From the NCBI RefSeq assembly GCF_900115015.1, contig NZ_FOUZ01000008.1, positions 62,001 through 126,000 on the forward strand: DNA of 64,000 nt. The letters are read 5' to 3'. Shown here piece after piece: positions 36,592 through 46,968 of the stretch. A program made the position numbers and the translations under genes. Each line of letters starts with the position of its first letter. Within the stretch, counting starts at the first letter, position 1. Source of the stretch: Algoriella xinjiangensis (GTDB lineage: Bacteria; Bacteroidota; Bacteroidia; Flavobacteriales; Weeksellaceae). The notes under the pieces are model-generated. The model saw only the letters and a list, made by a program, of their open reading frames with translations. It was not told the DNA's origin and made no database searches.

Positions 36592-37191
36592 ATGATTTGG
36601 TTAAAATTTTATTTGCCTTTGTATTTGGTGTTGTATATGACGGTAGCATTTGTGCTACCGTCATACCGCACCTTTAAGCAAACAGGCATCAATCCTATAA
36701 CATTCGGCAAAACGGATAACGCACACGATTATATCGGTTTTGTAATGAAAATATTGATAGCCTTGCTTTTTATAGCGGTATTCATTTATTCATTCAGCGA
36801 TAAAGCATATCAGTATTTAGTACCCATTTCTTATTTAATGAAAGAAGTGTTTATGATAGTTGGATTAATCTTGATACATCTTTCACTACTCTGGATTTCG
36901 GTAGCTCAATATCAAATGAGCAACAGTTGGCGTATTGGTATAGATGAAAATAATAAAACCGAATTAATAACAAAAGGCTTATTTTCTTATAGCCGAAACC
37001 CGATATTCTTAGGAATGATAATCAGCGTTACCGGAATATTTTTCATACTGCCCAATGCAATTACATTTTTCCTGATGCTATCCACTTACATCGTTATCCA
37101 AATTCAGATAAGATTGGAAGAAAAATTTTTAGAAAAGCAACACGGACAAGAATATTTATCCTATAAACAAACTACTAAAAGATTACTATAA
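36592..37191 (+). CDS. Isoprenylcysteine methyltransferase (ICMT)-like membrane protein
   Basis: 199 residues with about five hydrophobic helices. The C-terminal block YSRNPIFLGMIISVTG and the final EEKFLEKQHGQEYLSYKQTT match the ICMT/PEMT-like methyltransferase family. It starts 11 bp after the adaptor gene and its stop overlaps the ATPase start by one base, so it belongs to module 2. The substrate is unknown; related proteins recur next to CzcCBA pumps. A metal-linked lipid or protein methylation is only a guess. Confidence 0.8.
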   Translation: MIWLKFYLPLYLVLYMTVAFVLPSYRTFKQTGINPITFGKTDNAHDYIGFVMKILIALLFIAVFIYSFSDKAYQYLVPISYLMKEVFMIVGLILIHLSLLWISVAQYQMSNSWRIGIDENNKTELITKGLFSYSRNPIFLGMIISVTGIFFILPNAITFFLMLSTYIVIQIQIRLEEKFLEKQHGQEYLSYKQTTKRLL

Positions 37192-39227
37192 TGGAACACA
37201 AACATAAATATGATGCACAAGGCAAACAGCTTTGTTGCACACCTCAAGAAGAAAAGATATATACCGATGCCAATGCTAAAATGCTATTGGAAAAACATCA
37301 CGACGATGATGGACACAACCACGAACACACCGATGATGGAGGTCATAACCACGGAAGTACCGATAAATCTACCTTTCAAATGTTTTTACCTGCTATCATC
37401 AGTTTTGTATTATTGATGATAGCCATTGCTTTAGATAATTGGCTTCCGCAATCTTGGTTTACAGGTTGGGTACGAATTGTTTGGTATGTGGTAGCGTATG
37501 CACCTGTTGGATTACCCGTAATTAAAGAAGCATTTGAAAGTATCAGAAAAGGTGACGTCTTTTCAGAATTTTTATTGATGAGCATTGCTACCATCGGAGC
37601 TTTTGCCATTGGCGAATATCCTGAAGGTGTTGCTGTAATGTTGTTTTATGCCGTTGGCGAAGTATTCCAGACTTTGGCAGTAACAAGAGCGAAAGCTAAC
37701 ATTAAAACGTTGCTCGATCAAAGACCAGATGAAGTAACTATTTTAGAAAATAATCAAGCTAAAACCATAAAAGCAGAAACCGCAAGTATTGGCAATATAA
37801 TTCAATTAAAACCCGGAGAAAAATTAGGACTAGATGGAGAACTATTATCCGAAACCGCTTCATTCAATACAGCAGCACTTACAGGAGAAAGTAAGCCAGA
37901 TACCAAAACCAAAGGCGAAATCGTATTGGCAGGAATGATAAACCTAACAACCGTTGCACAGGTAAAAGTAACCACCGCTTATACCGATAGCAAGCTTTCT
38001 AAAATTTTAGAATTGGTGCAAAATGCCACTGCACAAAAAGCACCAACCGAATTATTCATCCGCAAGTTTGCAAAAATTTACACGCCGATTGTCGTGTTGT
38101 TGGCAGTGCTAATTACTGTAGTTCCTTACTTTTTTGTGAGCGATTATGTATTTAGTCAATGGCTGTACAGAGCGTTGGTGTTTTTGGTAATTTCTTGCCC
38201 TTGTGCTTTGGTCATCAGTATTCCTTTGGGTTATTTTGGCGGAATTGGGGCTGCTTCCAAAAATGGTATTTTGTTTAAAGGAAGCAACTTTTTAGATGTA
38301 ATTGCCAGTATTCAAAATGTAGTAATGGACAAAACGGGTACAATGACCGAGGGCGTTTTCAAAGTACAAGAAGTTATCTTGAAAGCTGAATTTAATAAAG
38401 AGGAAATCCTGAAAATGGTAAATGCTTTAGAAAGTCAAAGCACACACCCGGTTGCTACCGCTATCCATCAATATGTAGGTGAAATTGATAGCTCGATAAA
38501 GTTAGAAAATACAGAAGAAATTGCAGGCCACGGTTTGAAAGCCAATGTAAATGGAAAAGAATTATTGGTAGGAAATTTTAAATTGATGGATAAATTCAAC
38601 ATCAATTATGATTTAGACCCAACCACAATTGTTTATACCTTAATTGCCATTGCTTACGATGGAAAATTTGCAGGTTACATTACCATTGCCGACAGTATAA
38701 AGGAAGATGCACAGCTAACTATTGACAAGTTAAAAGCATTAGGAGTAAAAACCACAATGTTGAGCGGAGATAAAAGCACCGTAGTAAAATTTGTTGCAGA
38801 TAAATTAGGAATTTATAATGCCTTTGGCGATTTACTACCTGAAGATAAAGTAAATAAAGTAAAAGAAATCAAATCCAAAAACGAAACCGTAGCATTTGTA
38901 GGCGATGGTGTGAACGATGCTCCTGTGGTAGCATTGAGCGATGTAGGTATTGCAATGGGGGGTTTAGGTAGTGATGCTACCATTGAAACCGCAGATGTAG
39001 TCATTCAGGACGATAAACCGAGCAAAATACCGATGGCAATCAATATCGGTAAGCAAACCAAAAAAATCGTTTGGCAAAATATTACGTTGGCATTTGTGGT
39101 AAAAGGAGTTGTTTTAGTTCTTGGAGCAGGTGGTTTAGCCACAATGTGGGAAGCCGTTTTTGCTGATGTGGGAGTTGCATTATTGGCAATTTTAAACGCT
39201 GTACGCATACAACGGATGAAATTTTAA
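37191..39227 (+). CDS. zntA: Zn/Cd/Co-type P1B ATPase with His-rich N-terminus
   Basis: 678 residues. There is no HMA domain; instead the N-terminus carries LCC and a His/Asp-rich stretch (HHDDDGHNHEHTDDGGHNHG) that can bind Zn. Helices follow with LTGESKPD, CPCALVISIPLGYFGGIG (the CPC followed by IPLG is the Zn/Cd signature), DKTGTMTEGVF, the HP motif QSTHPVA, and GDGVNDAPVVALSDVGIAMG. It exports Zn, Cd or Pb from the cytoplasm and complements the RND pump. Start overlaps the ICMT-like gene stop by one base (TAATG). Confidence 0.92.
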   Translation: MEHKHKYDAQGKQLCCTPQEEKIYTDANAKMLLEKHHDDDGHNHEHTDDGGHNHGSTDKSTFQMFLPAIISFVLLMIAIALDNWLPQSWFTGWVRIVWYVVAYAPVGLPVIKEAFESIRKGDVFSEFLLMSIATIGAFAIGEYPEGVAVMLFYAVGEVFQTLAVTRAKANIKTLLDQRPDEVTILENNQAKTIKAETASIGNIIQLKPGEKLGLDGELLSETASFNTAALTGESKPDTKTKGEIVLAGMINLTTVAQVKVTTAYTDSKLSKILELVQNATAQKAPTELFIRKFAKIYTPIVVLLAVLITVVPYFFVSDYVFSQWLYRALVFLVISCPCALVISIPLGYFGGIGAASKNGILFKGSNFLDVIASIQNVVMDKTGTMTEGVFKVQEVILKAEFNKEEILKMVNALESQSTHPVATAIHQYVGEIDSSIKLENTEEIAGHGLKANVNGKELLVGNFKLMDKFNINYDLDPTTIVYTLIAIAYDGKFAGYITIADSIKEDAQLTIDKLKALGVKTTMLSGDKSTVVKFVADKLGIYNAFGDLLPEDKVNKVKEIKSKNETVAFVGDGVNDAPVVALSDVGIAMGGLGSDATIETADVVIQDDKPSKIPMAINIGKQTKKIVWQNITLAFVVKGVVLVLGAGGLATMWEAVFADVGVALLAILNAVRIQRMKF

Positions 39228-39306
39228 AGAATAGTTTGAACAATAAAACCTAACAAATTTAGGTATTTTTATTAGTAACCAAATTTTAAGACTTCAAAAT
39301 AAACGA

Positions 39307-40125
39307 ATGAATAAATTTTATACCGAAATCCTTTTAAAATTGGAAACAGCAATCAATGAGCTGGAGATTGAAGCTGATTCTTCGATACAGCGGATAGAAA
39401 CCATTATACATCTTATCGTTGAATGCTTATCTGAAGTAAAGGAACATATTTTAAAAAGTGGATTTCAAAATATTGACGAAGAAATCCACTTTTTCAAACA
39501 TCAGAAGCCTATTATTGTTTCGAAACTTATTTACTACAATGCCATATATAAAATTGAGGCGAAAAAGCCTTATGGAGCAAAACCAATCAGAAAATATCTT
39601 AACAAAGAACTAAAAAAACTCAAAGGGTTCTTTGACAATAACATTGATTTTTATAAATATTACCGCAGTAATAACTCCTTTCTTGACGAAAGATTTTTTG
39701 TTCGTGGCAAACACGATATAAAACTATGGTTGGACACAATTTATTTTGAAACGGACCAAAGCTTCTCTACATCCCACGATTATAAAGTAGCTAAAATCAT
39801 AGCTAATGATTTGATACAAGTTTACATTGAAAACCAATTGAATACTAAAAACTATAATAAGATTTCTCATGAATCTCCTTTAAACTGGACTGGTAACAAA
39901 ACAGCATTAACCGAATTGATTTACGCATTATATTCACTAGGCGTATTTGAAAACGGAAATGTTGACATAAAGCTTATCTCCAAAACTTTTGAAAGAACCT
40001 TTAATATTGACTTAGGTGATTTCTATCATACATTTATGGAACTTAAATCCCGAAAAATAAACCGAACAAAATTCCTTGACAGCCTCCGAGATGCTTTGAT
40101 TAGAAAAATGGATGAACAGGACTAA
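39307..40125 (+). CDS. rteC: RteC-family regulator (copy 1)
   Basis: 272 residues, alpha-helical. Blocks typical of the family are present: EEIHFFKHQKPIIVSKLIYY, DFYKYYRSNNSFLDERFF, TALTELIYALYSLGVFENGN and a basic end. RteC controls excision of tetracycline-type conjugative transposons in Bacteroides. Here it ends 15 bp before the convergent methylase-helicase gene without a visible terminator. It is a clear paralog of the gene at 51538-52383. Confidence 0.85.
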   Translation: MNKFYTEILLKLETAINELEIEADSSIQRIETIIHLIVECLSEVKEHILKSGFQNIDEEIHFFKHQKPIIVSKLIYYNAIYKIEAKKPYGAKPIRKYLNKELKKLKGFFDNNIDFYKYYRSNNSFLDERFFVRGKHDIKLWLDTIYFETDQSFSTSHDYKVAKIIANDLIQVYIENQLNTKNYNKISHESPLNWTGNKTALTELIYALYSLGVFENGNVDIKLISKTFERTFNIDLGDFYHTFMELKSRKINRTKFLDSLRDALIRKMDEQD

Positions 40126-40140
40126 ATGTAGCTGACACTA

Positions 40141-43100
40141 TTATAATACACCTCTTGGTAAATGAATACCTTTCGTGCGTACTATATTTTCTGAAACCGT
40201 TGCAACTTCTTTCTGTTTTTCGGTTTGTTCCGCAGGTTCTTCTTTGGGGTCTGGTGTAATGGACAACTGTATTTTTCTATCGATAGAAGCCAATTCTGTT
40301 TTCAATTCGCTTAATCTACTTTCCTTTGTCCACGTATCTTTAACCATTTCCTGAAGTATCGGTAAATCTTTTTTCAGTTCCGTAATTTTCTTTTGTTCCT
40401 GCTCGATATAGCCAGGGAGTTTTTCCAATGCATTGAGAAAGTTCATAGATGCCAATTTTGCATCGTTGGCAATGATACCATTATTATAAGTGTATTTGAT
40501 ATTTCCTTCGCCCTGCACCAAAAAGCGATTTACTCTTATATCCACGCCCTCTTTTTCGGACATTTCAGTTTTAACCAACAACGAAAATCCATATAAAGCA
40601 CCTATTTCTTCATACTGACCTCCTGTGCGGGATTTGTCTGCAATCTGGTTGAGTTTTGCACCAATTTGTTTCATATCCGCATAGGGCGATAAACCATCTA
40701 ATAAAACAGGGTTTGCAATAGTATTGTCCGAATTTTTCTGTATGCGTTGTTGCAGATTCTTCCAATCAAGACTCATCCGTTCCAATCGTGATTGAGCGCT
40801 TTCCAACATAGAAGATACATCATCCAATTTGTATTTAGAACTGACTTTAGAACGGTTGAAAGCCTGCTTTTCGCTTTCCAGTCCTGCAACTTGTTTTTCA
40901 ATTTTTGCTTTATCCAAAAGGTCGGTATTTCCCGAAAGTATAGCTACATATTCCGAAAAGTTCATACCCGACTTTTCATCCATACTGCCTTCATCAATGG
41001 TACGTTTGCCAAGGTTATTAGTTTTAAGTTGGTCTATAAAAAGTTGCTTGTTGTACAAGAGATTGAACTTATAGCTATCCAACGATTTTTCGGTAGCATA
41101 AATAATTACATCCACTTTATTGTTTGCAAAATGTTTCGCAATTTCATTGCCCTTTCGTATTGCTCTTCCATCCCTTTGAGTAAGGTCGCTTGGCCGCCAA
41201 GGCGTATCTAAATGATGAACTGCAACAGCTTTTTTCTGTGCATTCACTCCAGTTCCAAGCATGCTTGTAGAACCGAAAATCACACGAATTTTACCCTCAT
41301 TCATATCCTTGATAAGTCCTTTACGTTGGTTATCGTTTTTGGCTTCCTGTATAAAACGAATTTCGTGTGCTGGAATGCCGTGATTTTCCACCAATTTGCG
41401 TTTTATTTCAGAATACACATTCCACTCGCCAGGCTTGTAGGTGCCAAGGTCAGAAAAGATAAACTGTGTACCTTTCTGTGCATTATATTGGTTGTAATAT
41501 TTCGAAATGTTTGCCGCACAATGAGATGCTTTATTGTCAGGATGGTCATCATATCTACCACCAACCATTCGCATATCTAAAGACATCTTTCGGGCATAGT
41601 CGGTAGCGATAAGCATTTTAGCTTTTTCTTCTCGTTGCGATAAAGGTGCTCTTCCCAACAAAGTAGCATTGCCCGATTTTGCAAAATCCATCAGATTTTG
41701 GATAAATGCTGTCTGGTCGGGTGTTGGTGGAATGTTATACAGTATTTCGTTCTTTTCAGGGCGGTCAATGCCGATATCTTTTGCCGTTCTGTAATCTGTA
41801 ATTTCAGAATAAAACTGTGCTAGTTCCGGCACTTTAATAAAGTATCGGAAACGTTCTTTTGCAACAATATTGTTGGCAACCGAGAATTCATAATCCGTAG
41901 TTTTTCTAGCATAAATTGCAGACCACGCATCAAAACAGTTAATGCCTTGTTTTTCTAAAGCTCTTGGGCGTAGGTATTTGAATAAAAGGTATAATTCCGT
42001 AAGCGAGTTACTAATTGTTGTGCCCGAAAGGAAAGTCGCACCCATATCCGCTTGTATTTTGTCTTGAATGGTGCGGATAGCAAAGAGCAGGTTCATTGCC
42101 TTTTGGCTTCCATCCACATTTCCCAATCCTGCAACCCTTGTGTGGCGTGTGTTGAACATCAGATTTTTGAATTGATGGCTTTCGTCCACAAATAAATGGT
42201 CTATGCCCATCATTTTAAAGTCCACAATATCATCCTTTCGGTTATCAATATCGTGTTGCAGGGTTTTAAGTTTTACTTCAAGGTTTTCTTTACGTTTGAT
42301 AGCACCAGCAAGCATTCCACGGGTAACTTCGCTACCTTCTGATTTTAGAGCATCGAGATTTCGTTCTACACTGTCTAATTCATTTTCGAGAATTTCCTTT
42401 TGCATTTCGGGCGATTGCGGTATCATACCGAATTGGTCGTGGGTTAATATCACACAATCCCAATCGTTGTTTTTGATATCTCCGAAAATTCGCAATCGTT
42501 TTTTTGGCGTAAAATCTTCTTTGCCAGGATAGAGAATTTTTGCGTGTGGATAGGCGGTTCTATAAGCTTCCGCAATTTCGTGAACGTTACTTTTCAGCCC
42601 TATAATCATCGGTTTGTGTGCCAAACCTAAACGCTTCATTTCTTGTGAAGCCGTACACATTACCAGTGTTTTTCCTGCACCAACTTCGTGGTCACAGATA
42701 GCACCATTGTTCAGCTTTATCATCCAAACAGTATCTTTTTGGCTCGAATACAAGTCATCAATACCTAAAGATTTTCTATCCAAACCCGGAAATTCCTGAT
42801 GGCTTCCGTCATAATTCGGTCGTACAAAACAGTTGAAAGTATTGTTATATTGGTCGGTCAACCTGTTTTTAAATTCGTCGTTTTGAGCGTGAAGCCAATC
42901 GGAAAATGCAGTACGGATTTCGTCAATCTTGGTATTCGCCATTTGTACAGCTTCCATATCCCTGACCTTGACTTCTTGGTCGCCAACCTTAATTTTTTTA
43001 GTAATATCCGGCGTGGTATTTACGAGTGCGTGTTTAAGCAAAGCAATCCCGTCAAAGGTTCTACTCTCTGATTTTACGGCATATTTATCCCATATATGCA

Positions 43101-45519
43101 CATTCTTTAGGTTGCATTTTACAGAAAAATCATCCGAACTTTCGGAATAATGGATATTGACTGCCGTATCAAACAAGTGCGAAGCAAAACGGGCATAAAT
43201 CCCCGTGGGTATCCAGCGTTCGCCGAGATTGAAGTCCAGTTCTTCAAACTCAATGCGTCTTGGTTTGGCTTCTTCCAAAACCGTAAGACTTGCTTTGGCT
43301 TCCGCATCATCGGGATTACTTTCGAGATAGGTTTTAACCTCAGCGGATTTCTCAATTACATTTCCAGCAATCCATCGTTCGGCTATATCATATTCCTTTC
43401 GTAAAGGATTATAGAAAATACGACTGTGTAGGGCTTCTTTCAAAGCATCAATTGGCATACTGCTTATCTCGGACATATAATCCAAATCCACTTTGCCGTA
43501 TTTGTTTAGTGATGATGCCAAAGCTTCGTCGGGATTGTCTGTTGCTAAAGTGGTAGTAGAAAAAGTAACGGGACGACTGAATATATCCGCTTTATGCACC
43601 ACACCGCCAACTACACGTTCCAGATAAGGAATTTCTTTCCCTGCACTGTCTGTTTTAATCAATTTGATATTTTCGGCACTGTTCAGATTGCCATATCTTT
43701 TTACAAAAATAGCATACAAATTATTCAGCGTTTCCCTTTCTACTGTATGTTCATTTTGTTTTGCGGCTTCTTTTTGATACAAATCGAGATAGCTGTCTCT
43801 AACTGAAATGTAGGCTTCGGCTCTTACTTTCTGCAATGGTGGTAATTGCAAGGGATGGAACATAGCAGTTGCATTGTTTTTGTGCACTTCTTGCAAATAA
43901 CCAACCCAACCATTATCTGCAACAAGACAATTGTTTCGATGGAATGATTGTAATTCTTTGCTATATAATGCAGGTTCGGGAATGGTATTGAAAACGGTTT
44001 GCTTTTCAGCTTGGCTATTTCCGTTTATGCCTGAAAATAGGTCGCCGATAACTTCCTCTTTTTTGTCAATTTGTGAAGTATTTCCATTGAAAGCCGCAGG
44101 TGTAAGAGATTGTTGCATAACTGAACTGAACAAGTCTGCTTGGCGAATAATATTGGCTCTCCGTTTCGTAGAAGCTTGCTTTAGAGGGCTTTTTTTTGGT
44201 GGAGCAATAACCGCTACTGGCTCGTCAACATTTTCAAAAAGGTCAAAAATGCTTAATTGCTTTAATTCCTTTGGATTTACATGAATGTTTATTGGTATTT
44301 GTTTAATCGTTATAGGTTCTACAATGGGAACTGTTACATTTGGTGTAATTGGGATTTGTAGGTTTGGTTCGCCTTTGTATAAATTCAAATCCAGATATTT
44401 TCCAAAATCTTCTGAAAGCATTTGTTTGAGGTCTTTTGCAATCCCGCCAACACCATCTTTATGCGTATAAATTATGGCTGGTTTTCCATAAGGATCGGTG
44501 TCTAATTTTCTATCTGTATGAACAATTCTTGTGCTATCTTGAAAAAAAGCATTGTTTGGTGTATTATATTCTGTTGTCTTGCTTTGGCAAAACAATTCTT
44601 CCAATTTGGTCAAACGTTGTTTTGCCGAATTCTTTTGCAGAATAATCAGGTCGCTTCCAACTTCTGTACCTGCATATTCAGTAAATAGATTATTTGGCAA
44701 TCTAATAACCGAAACCAGATTATTATCCTGCATCAACGCCCTGCGTATCGGTTCGTTTTTTGGGCTGTTTAGAATACCCTGCGAGGTAATAAACGTCAAC
44801 AAGCCACCATCACGTAGCATATCTGTTCCTTTTAGAAAGAAATAATTATGAATACTTCGGGATGCTTGTATTTTTGCTTCTTCCTTACTTCGGGAATAGG
44901 AAAGATCGAATATGGAAGTATCACCAAAAGGGATGTTACTTGCAATTACGTCATAAGTGTTTTGTCCCTTTTCGGGTATTTCCTCAAAACCACTTACACG
45001 GATATTGCTTTGTGGATAAAGCTGTTTTAAAATCTTTCCTGTAAGCAAATCCTTTTCATAAGCAGTTACATTGGGTTGCTGGTTTTCGGAAAAGGATTGT
45101 ATGAAAGAGCCGATACCTGCGGAAGGTTCAAGGAATTTTTGAATGTTCAAACCGCTATCACTCAATGTTGAAGAAATTGCATCTATAACCTGTGGCGGTG
45201 TATAAAAAGCCGTCAGCACCGAACTTTTCATACTGTCCACATACCTGCGGTATTGCTTTTCGTCTTCGGAATTTTCTTTTAATAGTTGGTGGAGCTCCTG
45301 TGTAAGTGGAAATAAATCATGTTCAGTTTTTCGCCAATTATTGATGTCTATTTCATTTTCTATGGGGTTCAATACGAATTTAAGACCGCCAAATCCGCTG
45401 TATTGCATCATTAGCAGTCTTTCGCCTACGGTGGCTTGTTGTTTCTCCTTTTCCAGTTTAAAAGCAATTCGCAGGGCATCAATGTTTTGTTGGAGATGTT
45501 GCTTTTTACTGAAGCCCAT
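40141..45519 (-). CDS. Giant DNA methylase-helicase of Bacteroidota conjugative elements
   Basis: 1792 residues. An N-terminal class I SAM methyltransferase domain has motif [10 protein letters not shown] (about residue 130) and motif IV-like SNIPFGD (about 195). After a long linker comes an SF2 helicase: Walker A GAGKT (about 945), Walker B DESHQFKN (about 1110), SGTTISNS, and motif [12 protein letters not shown] (about 1445). This giant gene is a marker of Bacteroidota ICEs. It overlaps the DUF1896 gene by 14 bp. Whether it modifies DNA for transfer or protects the element is unknown. Confidence 0.9.
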   Translation of the reverse strand: MGFSKKQHLQQNIDALRIAFKLEKEKQQATVGERLLMMQYSGFGGLKFVLNPIENEIDINNWRKTEHDLFPLTQELHQLLKENSEDEKQYRRYVDSMKSSVLTAFYTPPQVIDAISSTLSDSGLNIQKFLEPSAGIGSFIQSFSENQQPNVTAYEKDLLTGKILKQLYPQSNIRVSGFEEIPEKGQNTYDVIASNIPFGDTSIFDLSYSRSKEEAKIQASRSIHNYFFLKGTDMLRDGGLLTFITSQGILNSPKNEPIRRALMQDNNLVSVIRLPNNLFTEYAGTEVGSDLIILQKNSAKQRLTKLEELFCQSKTTEYNTPNNAFFQDSTRIVHTDRKLDTDPYGKPAIIYTHKDGVGGIAKDLKQMLSEDFGKYLDLNLYKGEPNLQIPITPNVTVPIVEPITIKQIPINIHVNPKELKQLSIFDLFENVDEPVAVIAPPKKSPLKQASTKRRANIIRQADLFSSVMQQSLTPAAFNGNTSQIDKKEEVIGDLFSGINGNSQAEKQTVFNTIPEPALYSKELQSFHRNNCLVADNGWVGYLQEVHKNNATAMFHPLQLPPLQKVRAEAYISVRDSYLDLYQKEAAKQNEHTVERETLNNLYAIFVKRYGNLNSAENIKLIKTDSAGKEIPYLERVVGGVVHKADIFSRPVTFSTTTLATDNPDEALASSLNKYGKVDLDYMSEISSMPIDALKEALHSRIFYNPLRKEYDIAERWIAGNVIEKSAEVKTYLESNPDDAEAKASLTVLEEAKPRRIEFEELDFNLGERWIPTGIYARFASHLFDTAVNIHYSESSDDFSVKCNLKNVHIWDKYAVKSESRTFDGIALLKHALVNTTPDITKKIKVGDQEVKVRDMEAVQMANTKIDEIRTAFSDWLHAQNDEFKNRLTDQYNNTFNCFVRPNYDGSHQEFPGLDRKSLGIDDLYSSQKDTVWMIKLNNGAICDHEVGAGKTLVMCTASQEMKRLGLAHKPMIIGLKSNVHEIAEAYRTAYPHAKILYPGKEDFTPKKRLRIFGDIKNNDWDCVILTHDQFGMIPQSPEMQKEILENELDSVERNLDALKSEGSEVTRGMLAGAIKRKENLEVKLKTLQHDIDNRKDDIVDFKMMGIDHLFVDESHQFKNLMFNTRHTRVAGLGNVDGSQKAMNLLFAIRTIQDKIQADMGATFLSGTTISNSLTELYLLFKYLRPRALEKQGINCFDAWSAIYARKTTDYEFSVANNIVAKERFRYFIKVPELAQFYSEITDYRTAKDIGIDRPEKNEILYNIPPTPDQTAFIQNLMDFAKSGNATLLGRAPLSQREEKAKMLIATDYARKMSLDMRMVGGRYDDHPDNKASHCAANISKYYNQYNAQKGTQFIFSDLGTYKPGEWNVYSEIKRKLVENHGIPAHEIRFIQEAKNDNQRKGLIKDMNEGKIRVIFGSTSMLGTGVNAQKKAVAVHHLDTPWRPSDLTQRDGRAIRKGNEIAKHFANNKVDVIIYATEKSLDSYKFNLLYNKQLFIDQLKTNNLGKRTIDEGSMDEKSGMNFSEYVAILSGNTDLLDKAKIEKQVAGLESEKQAFNRSKVSSKYKLDDVSSMLESAQSRLERMSLDWKNLQQRIQKNSDNTIANPVLLDGLSPYADMKQIGAKLNQIADKSRTGGQYEEIGALYGFSLLVKTEMSEKEGVDIRVNRFLVQGEGNIKYTYNNGIIANDAKLASMNFLNALEKLPGYIEQEQKKITELKKDLPILQEMVKDTWTKESRLSELKTELASIDRKIQLSITPDPKEEPAEQTEKQKEVATVSENIVRTKGIHLPRGVL

Positions 45520-45940
45520 TTTCCGCTATCCATATTGCGATGGTTCCGGTTATTTCGGTGTAGAGCTGGTCATACTCATAACCATAAGCGAAGTCATCAG
45601 TTAGTTCATAGTTGGAGAAAATAGGTTCACAAACACGGAACATTTTTAAAGCAAATGGTCGCAATTCTTCATCTGCCATTATGGTTTCGAACTCATTACA
45701 AACCACCTGAAATACGGTATCGAACTTGGAAAAATGTAAACCATCGAAAAGAATATAATTGGCTATTTCGTTACATTTTTCAATATCATTTCCCGATTGA
45801 AAAGCACCTTCATAGGCATTGGTAGCCCAAGAGGAACGCTGGTTTATGAATTTTTGGTCGTTTGCTTTTTCGGAGAAACTGGTGTTTAATAATTCTTGTA
45901 ATCGTAATCTGAAATACGAAAGGTCTTTTTGTGTATCCAT
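45506..45940 (-). CDS. DUF1896 protein of conjugative elements
   Basis: 144 residues, helical, acidic. It resembles the DUF1896 family that usually lies directly upstream of the methylase-helicase in Bacteroidota ICEs, with [13 protein letters not shown] near the start and [20 protein letters not shown] at the end. Its 3' end overlaps the start of the giant gene by 14 bp, so the two are co-translated. Function unknown. Confidence 0.8.
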   Translation of the reverse strand: MDTQKDLSYFRLRLQELLNTSFSEKANDQKFINQRSSWATNAYEGAFQSGNDIEKCNEIANYILFDGLHFSKFDTVFQVVCNEFETIMADEELRPFALKMFRVCEPIFSNYELTDDFAYGYEYDQLYTEITGTIAIWIAENGLQ

Positions 45941-46006
45941 ACTTTAATTTTGTTTAGAATTTTGCTTGATGTCTAAAATTAAAGAAGGAAGTAAAAGCCA
46001 TTAAAA

Positions 46007-46044
46007 AAGTGGTAGGGTTTGGCTTTAGAAGGTAGGATTTGTCG
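46007..46044 (-). promoter_or_regulatory. Shared upstream motif A (24-bp spacer)
   Basis: Plus-strand order: AAGTGG (46007-46012), 24 bp, ATTTGTCG (46037-46044). It lies 67-104 bp upstream of the DUF1896-methylase operon. The same two boxes occur at 50578-50605 and 51328-51344 with spacers of 14 and 4. Confidence 0.6.
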
Positions 46045-46060
46045 TAATGGACAATAAAAA

Positions 46061-46082
46061 AACCTCTGAATATTCAGAGGTT
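46061..46082 (-). terminator. Terminator of the DUF3945-topB-ORF6N operon
   Basis: Perfect 22-bp palindrome AACCTCTGAATATTCAGAGG+TT; on the minus strand it is followed by a T run. Confidence 0.85.
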
Positions 46083-46086
46083 CGTT

Positions 46087-46968
46087 CTATGGTTTTTTTA
46101 AGATTTGAAGCATCCTGCCGACTTCAATATCCATTCTCGAAAAGGCAAACCATTTTTTGCCCAGGTCTTTTAGTGATGCTCCAATATGGTAAAGCTCCGT
46201 ATCGTCAATAATTAAAAAGCGGTCGTGGGCATCGGAGAAAATCTCAATTTCAATGGGAGGATATTGGCTGTTGTACCGTTGTAAATCCAGACGTAACTGA
46301 TTGCTGATGCTTTTGGTATAGATTGTTGCGGTTACATTATTATTCCGTTTGCCCAATAAGATCAATATCGTGTCATCCACATAATTATCAAGCAGGATAA
46401 TAGAACTTTTGGCACTTCGGATAATATCCGATACAAAAGTATAAGCATCGAAAATTTGACCATCATAGAAAACACCTCTTTCACTTTGCAGTTTGTCGCT
46501 TTCCAAAGCCTTAAAAATATCTTCAAATTTTTGGTCAGCTTCTAATTGTTTTAGTTCAATCTTATCCAAACGATGAAAAAGCGAAGCATTGCTGATGAGC
46601 ATCCTACGCATTTCTACAAAGGCTTCCATAATTTCTACACTGACTTTAACGGCAATATCCGAACGGAGTATGGCAGAAGCCATTGCAATACCTTGTTCAG
46701 TAAAAACATAAGGCAAATAACGCCTTCCGCCGTAGCTCAAACTTGAGGTTCCAATTTGGAACCTCAAGTTTTCAACTTCCTCTTCGGTCAGTTGAAAGCA
46801 AAAAGAAGCAGGAAATCTTTCAATATTCCTTTTTACGGCTTTGTTAAGGTTCTTTGTTTCCACTTGGTATAAGGAAGCGAGGTCGCTATCCCGCATTACT
46901 TGTTTTCCACGTAGGGAATAAATCAGGTTTTTGATTTCCATTGTGCTAATGCTAGGCTTATTTTCCAT
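46087..46968 (-). CDS. ORF6N-domain protein with PLD-like C-terminal domain
   Basis: About 293 residues from ATG 46968; the longer frame only adds a tail inside topB. Residues 10-110 are an ORF6N DNA-binding domain (VMRDSDLASLYQVETKNLNK, RYLPYVFTEQGIAMAS). The C-terminal half carries SIILLDNYVDD and HDRFLIIDDTELYHIGASL, the HxK-like motif of phospholipase D/nuclease families, but with Arg in place of Lys. ORF6N is typical of phage regulators and mobile elements. Here the gene overlaps topB by 11 bp. DNA binding plus a degenerate PLD fold may sense or process DNA. Confidence 0.8.
   Translation of the reverse strand: MENKPSISTMEIKNLIYSLRGKQVMRDSDLASLYQVETKNLNKAVKRNIERFPASFCFQLTEEEVENLRFQIGTSSLSYGGRRYLPYVFTEQGIAMASAILRSDIAVKVSVEIMEAFVEMRRMLISNASLFHRLDKIELKQLEADQKFEDIFKALESDKLQSERGVFYDGQIFDAYTFVSDIIRSAKSSIILLDNYVDDTILILLGKRNNNVTATIYTKSISNQLRLDLQRYNSQYPPIEIEIFSDAHDRFLIIDDTELYHIGASLKDLGKKWFAFSRMDIEVGRMLQILKKP

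Noticed and set aside
40792-41211. Several plus-strand frames inside the methylase-helicase gene
   Set aside because: All lie opposite an intact 1792-residue protein with clear motifs.
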